Source of the DNA: Chersky-840 sp963838775
GTDB taxonomy: Bacteria; Actinomycetota; Acidimicrobiia; Acidimicrobiales; UBA8190
Assembly (NCBI GenBank): GCA_963838775.1
Contig: CAWISP010000025.1
Coordinates: 186,001-250,000, forward strand
Direction of reading: 5' to 3'
Length of the DNA stretch: 64,000 bases
Each line of letters starts with the position of its first letter. Within the stretch, counting starts at the first letter, position 1. Under the pieces are notes generated by a model. That model was not told the DNA's origin. It saw only the letters and a list, made by a program, of their open reading frames with translations, and searched no databases. Both the position numbers and the translations under genes were made by a program. Positions 26,049-34,500 of the stretch are shown piece by piece.

Positions 26049-26810
26049 CTATTCGAGGCAGTCGGGCTGCTCGGCCATGATCCAGTCGAACAGCGGTTGG
26101 GCACTGAACCAGCCCGCCATCGACGAGCCAATTTGGGCATGGACGTGCCGGGCCGTCTCATCCGGGATCGGCTTCGGGTCCCCGGCAGCCATCGCCAGCA
26201 GCTCCGCTTGACAGGTGCGCTCCATCGTCACGAACCAAAATACCGCTTCATCTACGGACTGACCGACCGTGATCAGGCCGTGGTTCACCAGCACCGCCGC
26301 CTTGTGCTCACCAACCGCTGCGGCGATGCGTTTCCCTTCCTCAACGTCGTTGGCGACGCCGCCGTACTCGCCGTACAGGCCGTGATCCTCAAAGAAGATG
26401 CAAGCATCTTGGGTCAGTGGCCGTAACCGACGGTGCAGGGCGGCGAACGCTTTGCCATGCAGCGAATGCGAATGCGCCGCAGCCACGACATCGGGCCTGG
26501 CAGCATGGACCTGTGAGTGGATGGCAAACGCCGCAGCGTTGACCTGCCATGTGCCCTCCACCACCTGGCCATTGTGGTCCACCAAGATCAGATCTCGTGC
26601 CCGAATCTGCTTGAAGCTCATCCCGAACGGATTCACCCAGAACTGATCGGCGTGTTCCGGGTCGCGAGCAGTGATGTGACCAGCGACGCCTTCATCAAAG
26701 CCGAATCGCCCGAAGATCCGGAACGCGGCCGCTAAGCGTTGCTTGCGGTGCTGGCGCTCTTCTGCGACGGAGCGTTCCACAATCGAGATATGGGGTTGAC
26801 GATCAGACAT
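26049..26810 (-). CDS. class II aldolase/adducin family protein
   Basis: A 253-residue zinc enzyme-like protein from ATG 26810 (AAAGG upstream). The N-terminal helix RLAAAFRIFGRFGFDEGVAGHITARDPEHADQFWVNP is typical, and the zinc ligands are visible in VVAAAHSHSLHGKAF (two His) and VLVNHGLITVGQSVDEA (third His). Known relatives cleave or epimerise phosphorylated ketoses, for example fuculose-1-phosphate aldolase, but many bacterial members are uncharacterised. No sugar-phosphate operon surrounds it. Confidence 0.88.
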   Translation of the reverse strand: MSDRQPHISIVERSVAEERQHRKQRLAAAFRIFGRFGFDEGVAGHITARDPEHADQFWVNPFGMSFKQIRARDLILVDHNGQVVEGTWQVNAAAFAIHSQVHAARPDVVAAAHSHSLHGKAFAALHRRLRPLTQDACIFFEDHGLYGEYGGVANDVEEGKRIAAAVGEHKAAVLVNHGLITVGQSVDEAVFWFVTMERTCQAELLAMAAGDPKPIPDETARHVHAQIGSSMAGWFSAQPLFDWIMAEQPDCLE

Positions 26811-26940
26811 GGGCGACCTTTCGAACCAGGCGATCCCACCAGTATGGCCTTTCCCGGGGGTCATTCGCTCACAATTCGCGAGGTTGCCCAATCTCGGGTG
26901 GCGGCTCAGATCACACCCATCGGGGGAGCCCCGTTCGTCT

Positions 26941-27450
26941 CTACGCTGCTGTCTTTTGATCGAAAACGCCGATGACTAGTAACCAAGCCGCCGTAATCAT
27001 GTAACACGTGTTGGTTACCATCGCTACCGCTGCAATGTAGAGACCGGGCAGGTACCCAAGAAGGAATAGGGCCGCACCGATCATCTCGGCCAAGTGCACG
27101 AGGCTTCCGCCGACTATGCGAGAGAGCCTTAGACCATTGCTCATCCTAATGGCTTTCGTGTAGCCCTTGACAAAAACGGCTGCCGAAATACCAGAGACTA
27201 CGAACAGTTCTGCGCCTATTGACCGATGGTTTTGAGCTCCCATAAGTACAAGCGCACATCGCATGAACACCAGAGCCAGACCCGTAAGTGTGTTTATGGC
27301 TCGATAACGATGTGTTGCGTCGATAGCGATTACTTTGAGGTTGAGTGACATCGCCACAAAAACCAAGCCGGTGAGGGTGACTGCGCCTGTTCCAACCAGA
27401 AGAAAGAAATCGGTCCACTGCCCAGGCCTGTAAATATCGGCTGCAATCAT
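26941..27450 (-). CDS. four-helix membrane protein, unknown
   Basis: A 169-residue protein from ATG 27450. Hydrophobic segments are WTDFFLLVGTGAVTLTGLVFVAM, LTGLALVFMRCALVLM, ELFVVSGISAAVFV, HLAEMIGAALFLLGYLPGLY and MVTNTCYMITAAWLLVIG. No family motif was recognised. The DNA is visibly more AT-rich and its codon use less GC-biased than the flanks, which suggests arrival by transfer together with the region up to about 27.95 kb. Confidence 0.7.
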   Translation of the reverse strand: MIAADIYRPGQWTDFFLLVGTGAVTLTGLVFVAMSLNLKVIAIDATHRYRAINTLTGLALVFMRCALVLMGAQNHRSIGAELFVVSGISAAVFVKGYTKAIRMSNGLRLSRIVGGSLVHLAEMIGAALFLLGYLPGLYIAAVAMVTNTCYMITAAWLLVIGVFDQKTAA

Positions 27451-27478
27451 GACCGAATTGTAACAAGATGCTGATGGA

Positions 27479-27957
27479 ATGGAATATCAGGCATCTCAAA
27501 CCAAGACCCGCACGTTGACGCGCAACGGTCTCGTGGCCGACCACTGGCACGCCCGTGCCGTCATCGATGGCCTGGTGGCGCCCACATCAATCTGTGGCGT
27601 GTTCACGTGGCGTAGCGCTGCGCCCGTACGACCTTGGAACGATTCGGGATTCGGGCTGAGATGCAATGCTTGCCAGGCGAAGATCGCCGACCCATCTCCC
27701 TTTGGCGAGGCCGATCTGTGGGACAAGAACGGATTGGAATGCGGTTCGCTTTGTGTCGTTTGTGCAAGGCCGGCTGCAAGTTACATCACTGGTCCGCACC
27801 AGTGCTGTCTCGGTCCAAAGGACATGGGCTGCTGCGTACCAAAGAAAGCAAGTTGGTTGCGGTGCACGATCGTTGCAAGAACGAAGGTGCGGCTATCGCT
27901 CGCCAGCAAGGCTACTTGTGGGAAGCCCCTCCGCCTCCTGAGTGGCACAGCCACTAG
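27479..27957 (+). pseudogene. possible cysteine-rich (zinc-ribbon-like) protein, frame unclear
   Basis: Two overlapping plus-strand frames each have protein-like parts. One gives GLRCNACQAKIADPSPFGEADLWDKNGLECGSL; the other continues with LCRLCKAGCKLHHWSAPVLS and KLVAVHDRCKNEGAAIARQQGYLW to a stop at 27957. Joined by a frame change near 27750 they would make a protein with C-x-x-C pairs, like a zinc ribbon or HNH-type domain. There is no clear start. The DNA is AT-rich for this window and abuts the group II intron. The call is tentative. Confidence 0.3.
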
Positions 27958-28009
27958 GCCGACGAATCGGGCGAGTGGCCGGGGGGAATTGCACCCCCCG
28001 GCTCTCTCA

Positions 28010-28043
28010 GAACCGGACGTGACAGTCTCCCGTCATCCGGCTC
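28010..28043 (-). ncRNA. group II intron domain V
   Basis: A 34-base hairpin on the minus strand running GAGCCGGATGACGG, GAGA tetraloop, CTGTCACGTCCGGTTC. It has the catalytic AGC triad, a two-base bulge side and the exact usual length of domain V. The reverse transcriptase stop codon lies inside it. Confidence 0.88.
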
Positions 28044-29367
28044 CCACAGGTCGGCCTCGAAGCGGTGGGGCGAGCTGCCAGTGAGCGAATAGGTCTGGCC
28101 GGTAGTGATGTACACGGACCAGCCAGTCGAACGCTCTGGCGTAGCGCCCCCGGAGTCGCTTGAACTTCTGCATGGCCCACCGCACCAGGTGGTCGTTGAT
28201 GCGCCATGCGAGGAAGCGCAACTCGGAGCGGTAGAAGACTCCGTAGTAGTTGATCCAGCCTCTGACCTTGGGGTTGATGTCCTCGGCGAGGCTGGACAGG
28301 TCCGCCCAGCTGCGACGGTTGAGGTGCCATGCCCTGATCTTCTGGCCGATCGCCTTCCTCGCCTTGGTGCTGATGGCCGGCACGAACCCGATGAAGTGGC
28401 CGTACTTGCCCTTGACCAGGCGTCCCCGGAAGCGAAACCCGAGGAAGTCGAAGCTCACATGCTCGGCCTCACCGGGTCGGTTCGAGTCCTTGCAGAACAC
28501 GATCCTGGACTTCTCGGGGTGCAGCTCGAGCCCCACGGACTCGAGCCGGTCGGCGATCGCAGCCCGAAGGGTTCGGGCCTGGTCCTCGCTGTCGCAGTGG
28601 ATCACGATGTCATCCGCGTAGCGCTCGAAGGGACAGACCGGGTGTTCCCGGTCCATCCACTGGTCGAACGCATAGTGCATGAACAGGTTGGCCAAGAGGG
28701 GCGAGATCGGAGAGCCCTGTGGGGTTCCCTTCTCCCGCGCCACGATGGTCCCGTTCGCCATCTGCACGGGGGCTTTCAGCCACCGTTCGACGTAGAGCAG
28801 GATCCATCGCTCGTCGGTGTGGTGAGCAACCGCCTTCAACAACAGATCGTGGGGGACGGAGTCGAAAAAGGCCCGGATGTCGCAGTCGACCACCCAGTCC
28901 TTCTCCCAGCACCGCCGCCGACATGCAGCCACCGCTTGCTGGGCAGAGCGCCCGGGACGGTAGCCGTAGCTGTCGGGATGGAAGATCGGCTCCAGCTTCT
29001 CCTCCAACAGCATCGCTGCTGCAGTCTGCGCCACTCGGTCGACCGTGTTCGGCACGCCAAGCACACGGACTTCTGGCCCATGATCCTTCGGTATCTCCAC
29101 CGCCCGCACCGGACCCGGGAAGTAGCTCCCCGAGCTCATCCGGTTCCACAGCTTGTAGAGGTTGTCCCTCCACCGCTCTTGGAACACGTCGATGCCGACG
29201 GCGTCCACGCCCGGCGCCCCGTTGTTGGCCCGGACCTTCTCCCACGCCCCCACCAGGAGGCGCTTGTCGATGTCAAACGACTTCACGTTCTTCGGCTTCG
29301 GTCTCTCCTTCGGCTCCTCCCCATCCGGGTTGGCCTCGGGTCGACCTGACCTGTCCGACCCCTTCAC
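28033..29367 (-). CDS. ltrA: group II intron reverse transcriptase/maturase
   Basis: A 444-residue intron-encoded protein that splices and mobilises its own intron RNA. RT blocks appear in order: DNLYKLWNRMSSGSYFPGPVRAVEIPK, RPGRSAQQAVAACRRRCWEKDWVVDCDIRAFFD (metal Asp), GTPQGSPISPLLANL, and the catalytic YADDIVIHC. The C-terminal X/maturase domain (KVRGWINYYGVFYRSELRF) follows. There is no HNH endonuclease domain, as in class C/D-type introns that enter at hairpins or replication forks. All catalytic residues are intact, so the element could be active. The stop codon overlaps domain V by 11 bases. Confidence 0.95.
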   Translation of the reverse strand: MKGSDRSGRPEANPDGEEPKERPKPKNVKSFDIDKRLLVGAWEKVRANNGAPGVDAVGIDVFQERWRDNLYKLWNRMSSGSYFPGPVRAVEIPKDHGPEVRVLGVPNTVDRVAQTAAAMLLEEKLEPIFHPDSYGYRPGRSAQQAVAACRRRCWEKDWVVDCDIRAFFDSVPHDLLLKAVAHHTDERWILLYVERWLKAPVQMANGTIVAREKGTPQGSPISPLLANLFMHYAFDQWMDREHPVCPFERYADDIVIHCDSEDQARTLRAAIADRLESVGLELHPEKSRIVFCKDSNRPGEAEHVSFDFLGFRFRGRLVKGKYGHFIGFVPAISTKARKAIGQKIRAWHLNRRSWADLSSLAEDINPKVRGWINYYGVFYRSELRFLAWRINDHLVRWAMQKFKRLRGRYARAFDWLVRVHHYRPDLFAHWQLAPPLRGRPVGAG

Positions 29368-30098
29368 TCGGGCTCCATTACAGAGCCTTCATCGCTACTA
29401 CGAGTCGGTCCGCCCCTGTGCCCCGCATCGGTACTCTGCGCCTCGGGGTGTCCCTCCCTTGGCGTCCTCCCTCTCGACGACCAGGGGGCCGACACCACCC
29501 ATTTCGACTGGCCGTCACTATCGGGGCGACAGGTTCTCCTGTTCCATGCCAGCGCCTGCGACGAGCTCACGCCACCTCTACACCGGACACCGCCAGGACA
29601 GCTACCAGGCTGCCTCCTGACCCACGGCCGCCCGAAGGACGGGCACGCCTTCATCCCGGGAACTATGCGATTCCCCGGTTTCGATGTCATCGTTCCCCGT
29701 TTCGATGCGTCAGCAGTGGTTCACTCACGTTCGTCTTCTCGTCGCACACCTGACCGCTCACGGCGGCCTTTTCCGCAACGCTCACCACCACGGCTCTTGA
29801 CCGCAGCAGCTTGCGGTGGTTTGGGATCTCCGCCTGATCGGCGATCCCGGAGGGCCTCCCTCCATCACCGGCACAGCACGGTTCATGACAACGACCTTCT
29901 ACATCGCCATCACTCCCCTTTCAGGACACACCCCACAATCGGGGATGCCGGTCTCATCATGAATCCATCTGGCCCTACGGGGCGTACCGGAGTCGGGCGA
30001 GTCGACCGTTCGAGGGGGGAATACCCGAAATAGAGCGAGCCGGCTTATCCGATCCAGTCGGGCGCCACCATGCCCATCATCCCTTGGAGTGGGAGGAG

Positions 30099-31178
30099 TT
30101 AGTTGGGTGTGCCGACTCGGCTATAGATACCACCAAAGAGAGAGATTGGATGCGTACTTCCATCGATCGAAACTCCCCAACACACATCGCGGAGACTGTC
30201 GCTGGCAACTGACGAGTAGGAGCCCGGCTGAAGCTGTGGCCCGAAGGGGGCGTAGCTGGCCGACTGTACGATCGGAGCGTTTGTAGCCGACGTAGTCACC
30301 GAGTGGGATCGGACCTCGCCGCACATGAACGGACCGTAGGGCGTGGCAAAGGCCACCGAGTGGGGACCTGCTGTGTAGTGGAGATCTTCGGTGAAGTTGT
30401 CCTGACCATTGGTGGCTCTCCCGCTCAAGATCCTCTGGGTCTCCTGTTGAATCGCGCCGGTTTGTGGCCAGGTGTTCGGGGGCGTTCCGGTATCGAAAGT
30501 CGATTGGAAGAAGTTTGCTATTTGGCCACCGACGGCAGCGACGTCCGTAGATGTCGCTCGAGGAACCGAATCCATGGTCGTGCCTGTCAACAAAGGCGAC
30601 CCGTCGATGTAGGAGACCACATATGAGATGAGCCAAGGTGCACTTGCGGTGCTCTGACTAAAGACGACCTCCACCACCATCGGCTGCTGTGAGTAGTCGT
30701 GTTCCTGGACCTCCGCTAGGAACGACAGTGGGTACGCGTTCTCCGGGGGGGCCGTCATGTTTACGCCCTGATAAGCCGTCGGCCACGGTCCACAGCCACA
30801 GTCGAACCAACCCTGAACAGCATGCTGCACGTCGGTCGTTGCGAATTGGGCCAGTCCTGACGTGTTCCCGATCGCAAAATCCAAAGCAAACTGGGGCCAA
30901 GACGTGTCGAACACGTTCTGAGCGATTGCAGCCGTAAGGGGTGATGAGTCACCGGTCACTGGTGTGTTGCCCTGGCTTGCAGAAGATGGCGGCACCGAGC
31001 CGGTCGGTGGGCTTGACGCAGGAGCACTCGCCGAGGTGCCCGCTTCTTGGGCGATCGAAAAGCCACGCGGGGCCGGTTTATGGGTTGGCCCCACGCCCGA
31101 AGGAGTGCTGCAGCCACTCAGTACCAGGGCGGCTACTGCGGAGGAGAGAGTGGCAAGGACACCGAATCTGCGGGGCAT
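30099..31178 (-). CDS. putative lipoprotein, unknown
   Basis: A 359-residue exported protein. The signal peptide MPRRFGVLATLSSAVAALVLSGC ends in a lipobox (L-S-G-C), so it should be lipid-anchored. A Ser/Pro/Ala-rich linker (residues 25-80) leads to a globular part with paired cysteines (DCGCG, MCGEV, DVCWG) and Trp-rich segments (DTSWPQFALDFAIG, TGAIQQETQRILSG). No known family was recognised. It stands alone. The 167 bases between it and the intron end hold nothing recognised. Confidence 0.7.
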   Translation of the reverse strand: MPRRFGVLATLSSAVAALVLSGCSTPSGVGPTHKPAPRGFSIAQEAGTSASAPASSPPTGSVPPSSASQGNTPVTGDSSPLTAAIAQNVFDTSWPQFALDFAIGNTSGLAQFATTDVQHAVQGWFDCGCGPWPTAYQGVNMTAPPENAYPLSFLAEVQEHDYSQQPMVVEVVFSQSTASAPWLISYVVSYIDGSPLLTGTTMDSVPRATSTDVAAVGGQIANFFQSTFDTGTPPNTWPQTGAIQQETQRILSGRATNGQDNFTEDLHYTAGPHSVAFATPYGPFMCGEVRSHSVTTSATNAPIVQSASYAPFGPQLQPGSYSSVASDSLRDVCWGVSIDGSTHPISLFGGIYSRVGTPN

Positions 31179-31579
31179 TTCGTGGATTATCGGTCTACCA
31201 GCGATGGAAGTTGAGGGGCCTGACTACAGCTAGAGGGCATCCTCACGGAGCCAGAGTAATCGATGCGCCTGTGTGATTCCGCCTGACCTCTGCGGGGATG
31301 ACCTGGCCGAAGGGCATGACGCTCCGACCTCCTCCGGGCGATCGCACACGGTCTGGCACGTTCCGTTATCCGACGCGGACCGGGTGTTAGCGGTCGCTGT
31401 GCGATCGTCTTGGCTTGTTGAGCGGTCGCCCAGACACCGTGCGAAGTCAGGCGGGAAACAGGGATGCGTGACCATGAACCGTTGGGGTCATTCGGCTCTG
31501 TTATTGACCTGCGCGCAGGCGTTTGCTGGTGGTTTGGGGGCTTCTCCAAACGGGAGACGGCGAGACGGAAGCAGCGAAC
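31179..31579. other. non-coding gap between divergent secreted-protein genes
   Basis: About 400 bases between the lipoprotein gene and the beta-propeller gene, which point away from each other. Frames present have unlikely compositions. It should hold both promoters; no confident -35/-10 pair was found. Confidence 0.4.
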
Positions 31580-32884
31580 ATGGCACCGTTACGACGTTTG
31601 ATGCTGGCGGGTGCACTCATAGCAGCGATGGCCTTCGGCGCCACGATCAGCGGGTCAGCCGCCGGCGCTCATAGCCCGGGGCCGCGTGTCCCGAAGCTCA
31701 CCAAGCTGAGGACCTACCGGCTCATCGGACCTGGCACCGCCCCGATCCTCGATAGCGGCACCCTTTTCGTCACTGCAGAGATGCGCAAGACGCTGGGAAT
31801 CCATGCAAAGGGCCCTGGGAGCTACCTCTACGCGTTCGCAGGAACGTGTCCGCCCGCGCCCGCCAGGTGCCCGAAGGATCTGCTGTGGCGCCATAGCTAC
31901 CCTACGGTTCCCGACGTTTCTGAACGGGTGCCCACTGGTTTGAGTCCGGCGGGGGTAGGGGCAGGCAGGGTCTATGTCGGCTGGAATCAGGTGGGGGCTG
32001 ATCAATATGATGGACAAGAACAAGCCTTCACTGAGAACACGGGGGTTTCGGTCTTTTCGGCGGGACAGGGCGGCACCTCGACAGCAGTAGTCGTAAGTGG
32101 GTTTGTCTACTCCAAATGGCAGTTTACTTGCTGTGGGAGCGAAACCTTTTCAGGAACTGAGGCACTGAACGCCACGACGGGCAAGCCCGTGTTCGACGCC
32201 GGATTCTCTCCGACCTCGGCTCCAGCTGTTGCCGGTGGGACCCTCTTCGTGGCATCGGCAGGCGCGTTCGATGCGTTCGACGCGTCGGGTAGCCCAACGT
32301 GTCCCGCGCCGCCACCTGTTGTGGCCCAGTTCTACATGGAAACTTTGGGATTCCCGGTCGTCTGCAACCCACAGTGGTCGGGTGCTGCAGGGGGGAACAT
32401 AACCGGGACACCGGTCGCCGCCGGCGGTGAGGTCTACGTGGGGGCGTCCGACGGCGTTCTCTATGCCTTCCCCGAAGCTGGGTGTGGTAGCGCGACCTGT
32501 TCCCCCGACTGGACGGCGACCATCGGTGGGTCGATCACCCAGTCGGTGGCGGTCAACGGCACCACGGTGTTCGTCGGGTCGTCCAACGGAATGCTGGAGG
32601 CTTTCCCGGTTGGTGGTTGCGGTTCTGCCACATGCTCGCCTGAGTGGAGTGCCACCGTTGGCGGTTCGGTGTCAGCGCCGGCGGTGGGCGGCCCACTCGT
32701 CTACGTCGCCTCCACCAACGACCTGCTCGACGCTTTTGCAGCAGCAGGCTGTGGGAACCCGACGTGCACAGCCGAGTGGCAGGTCAACTGCCACAGGCCC
32801 GTCGACACAGCTCCAGCTGCCAGCAACGGCGTCGTCTTCGTGACGGATGCGGTCCACACCCTGCACGCGTATCGGGTCCCGTAG
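31580..32884 (+). CDS. secreted PQQ-like beta-propeller repeat protein
   Basis: A 434-residue protein with a signal peptide (MLAGALIAAMAFGATISGSAAGAH). The mature part repeats blades of the form GGEVYVGASDGVLYAFPEAGCGSATCSPDWTATIGGSI; at least three consecutive copies share the G-C-G-x-x-T-C cysteine pair followed by x-W. This is the PQQ/WD-type propeller seen in BamB-like and outer-surface proteins, with a disulfide insertion in each blade. ATG 31580 was chosen at the signal-peptide start. No enzyme activity is evident. Confidence 0.8.
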   Translation: MAPLRRLMLAGALIAAMAFGATISGSAAGAHSPGPRVPKLTKLRTYRLIGPGTAPILDSGTLFVTAEMRKTLGIHAKGPGSYLYAFAGTCPPAPARCPKDLLWRHSYPTVPDVSERVPTGLSPAGVGAGRVYVGWNQVGADQYDGQEQAFTENTGVSVFSAGQGGTSTAVVVSGFVYSKWQFTCCGSETFSGTEALNATTGKPVFDAGFSPTSAPAVAGGTLFVASAGAFDAFDASGSPTCPAPPPVVAQFYMETLGFPVVCNPQWSGAAGGNITGTPVAAGGEVYVGASDGVLYAFPEAGCGSATCSPDWTATIGGSITQSVAVNGTTVFVGSSNGMLEAFPVGGCGSATCSPEWSATVGGSVSAPAVGGPLVYVASTNDLLDAFAAAGCGNPTCTAEWQVNCHRPVDTAPAASNGVVFVTDAVHTLHAYRVP

Positions 32885-33037
32885 CGCGGCGCGTATCCAC
32901 CTGGACCGGGCGGGAAGTGCCGGCTGCGATCCCGTGGGCGCCGAGTCCGGGTGTACCGGTCACCGTAGGCGGACCTCCTGGCTCTGACCAGGTAGGTTCT
33001 GCATCCGGCATCATGGGCGGTGGAGGAGGTCGCCACC

Positions 33038-33559
33038 GTGGGCTTCACGAAGACGCACGTCACGACACGCCTAGAGGTGCGGCCACCCCGCGAAGCGGAC
33101 CGTGCCCGCTTCATCGAACTCTTCTGCAGCGACGCGTTCATGATCTTCTCGTCCCAAGCACTGACCGAGGAAGCGGCGGACAGGCGTTTTGATCACATGC
33201 TCGTAATGTGCGAGATCATTCCGTTCTCGAAGCAGCCGATCGTGGAGCGAGGGTCAGGCCTGGTCATCGGCTATACGGGCGTCGATTACTTCACCTTCGA
33301 GGGTGAGGAACGTCTGGAATGGGGGTACCGGCTGGTGCCTGAGTCGCGAGGACTTGGGTACGCAACCGAGGCGAGCCAAGCTCTGCTTGTCTGCGCCCGT
33401 GAGGTGTTCTCGGGCGAACTCCTTGCGATCATCGACCCAGCCAACCATTCCTCCCAAAATGTCTGCCGGAAGCTTGGGTTCGTCTTCCTGAAGCAGGCGC
33501 CTGTGAACGGGGACATTCGAAACCTCTACACCCTGTCCATCGGCGACACGGCGCGGTAA
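33038..33559 (+). CDS. GNAT family acetyltransferase (RimJ/RimL-like)
   Basis: About 173 residues from GTG 33038, behind GGAGGAGG at seven bases; GTG 33020 is in frame but overlaps that box. Typical RimJ/L marks are LEVRPPREADRARFIELF, LEWGYRLVPESRGLGYATEASQALL (acetyl-CoA site R-G-x-G-Y-A) and IIDPANHSSQNVCRKLGFVF. It is likely to acetylate a protein N terminus or a small amine; the target is unknown. Confidence 0.87.
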   Translation: MGFTKTHVTTRLEVRPPREADRARFIELFCSDAFMIFSSQALTEEAADRRFDHMLVMCEIIPFSKQPIVERGSGLVIGYTGVDYFTFEGEERLEWGYRLVPESRGLGYATEASQALLVCAREVFSGELLAIIDPANHSSQNVCRKLGFVFLKQAPVNGDIRNLYTLSIGDTAR

Positions 33560-34029
33560 GCGTCGGAGCACGGTCCGTACCCGGCTCCAAGGAGACGGTC
33601 ATTCCGGGCACCCATCATCGGGGAAAGCGATCACGCCGTGTATTCATTCGGGCCGGGCGTAATGTGCCGCTCCTTCTCACTTCAGTCCGCGGCCGACCCG
33701 AGCAGTCTTCGCGGGCAGGAGCGATTGCGGGTGGTTGGGCCCGTTAGTGCCTCCTCGGAGGCCGCACCCACACTGGCAGTAGCAGGTGGTCTGACGCCGA
33801 GAGTCCCTCACCCGATAGCGGGCGATACCGCTTGGGGCGATCGTCAAAGGGCCTTCGTGAGCAAGTCCACTCCGATCCCGCGGATCGGTACGCCGGACTC
33901 AACGACAGCGCCAGTCTTTTGGAGCGACGATGTGACTGCGTTCGTTGCGAGATGTAGTGCATGCGTTGTGAATCATCGATGTGACCAATGACCCTGGGCC
34001 ACGAGGGTAGGAAGCCCAACAATAGAAAC
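33560..34029. other. stretch without a recognised gene
   Basis: 470 bases. Frames here lack protein-like composition or start sites. A CCGATCC-CGC-GGATCGG inverted repeat lies at 33872-33888. It may contain the promoter of the following small gene. Confidence 0.4.
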
Positions 34030-34368
34030 ATGCTTCGTGCAAGGGTACTGACCTTTCACACCGAATCCCAACAGATTGGTGACGTCGTGCAGGCGTTGGA
34101 TTCCGTCGGAGCGCGCGTTACCAGTAACCCTGACTTCCGAGGTCTCATCTGCCTTGAACATACGAACAATCGTCACGAGCTCGTCGTGATCACGATGTGG
34201 GACGGAAACGGCCCGGAAGAGCCGAGCTCAGACGATGACGATGCACGCCAACAGATCGCCGAGATCTGCGACCTTGGGGTGCGGTCGCAGGAGTACGTGG
34301 TCCTGCGACACATTCCCGCTGCTGTCTATGGAGATCAATCGAGCCTAAGGGAACTGGCAGCTAGCTAG
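34030..34368 (+). CDS. hypothetical protein, ABM-like fold possible
   Basis: 112 residues from ATG 34030. It starts MLRARVLTFHTESQQIGDVVQALDS and continues DFRGLICLEHTNNRHELVVITMWDGN, suggesting the strand-helix-strand-strand order of dimeric alpha-beta barrels, then an acidic insert (SSDDDDARQQ) and EYVVLRHI. There is no recognised active site and no operon partner. Confidence 0.6.
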   Translation: MLRARVLTFHTESQQIGDVVQALDSVGARVTSNPDFRGLICLEHTNNRHELVVITMWDGNGPEEPSSDDDDARQQIAEICDLGVRSQEYVVLRHIPAAVYGDQSSLRELAAS

Positions 34369-34500
34369 TACCTCGACGATCGACTCATGACGGTAGCGCT
34401 TGCAATGTGCACGGCGGCCACCGAACACGATGATCCCTGTCCGAGTTGCGTTGTGCCACCGTTGTGCTAACCCGGGTCTTTCGGTGTCGACGACCAGATA

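Larger units (their letters stand above)
27975..29931 (-). mobile_element. group II intron with maturase ORF
   Basis: The element is on the minus strand. The 5' end is placed at GTGTG (29931), matching the group II GUGYG rule, and the 3' end at AC (27976-27975) just after the domain VI hairpin. Domain V is clear at 28010-28043 and domain VI at about 27977-28004 (CCGGGGGG, loop, CCCCCCGG). About 560 bases of structured RNA precede the ORF. The exon before the 5' end can form CCCC-GATTGT-GGGG, and class C introns insert after such terminator-like hairpins. A second GTGTG at 29749 is an alternative 5' end, giving a shorter intron. Confidence 0.8.

Noticed and set aside
28105..29349. 414-codon plus-strand frame
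   Set aside because: Antisense to the intron reverse transcriptase; no independent start site or motif.
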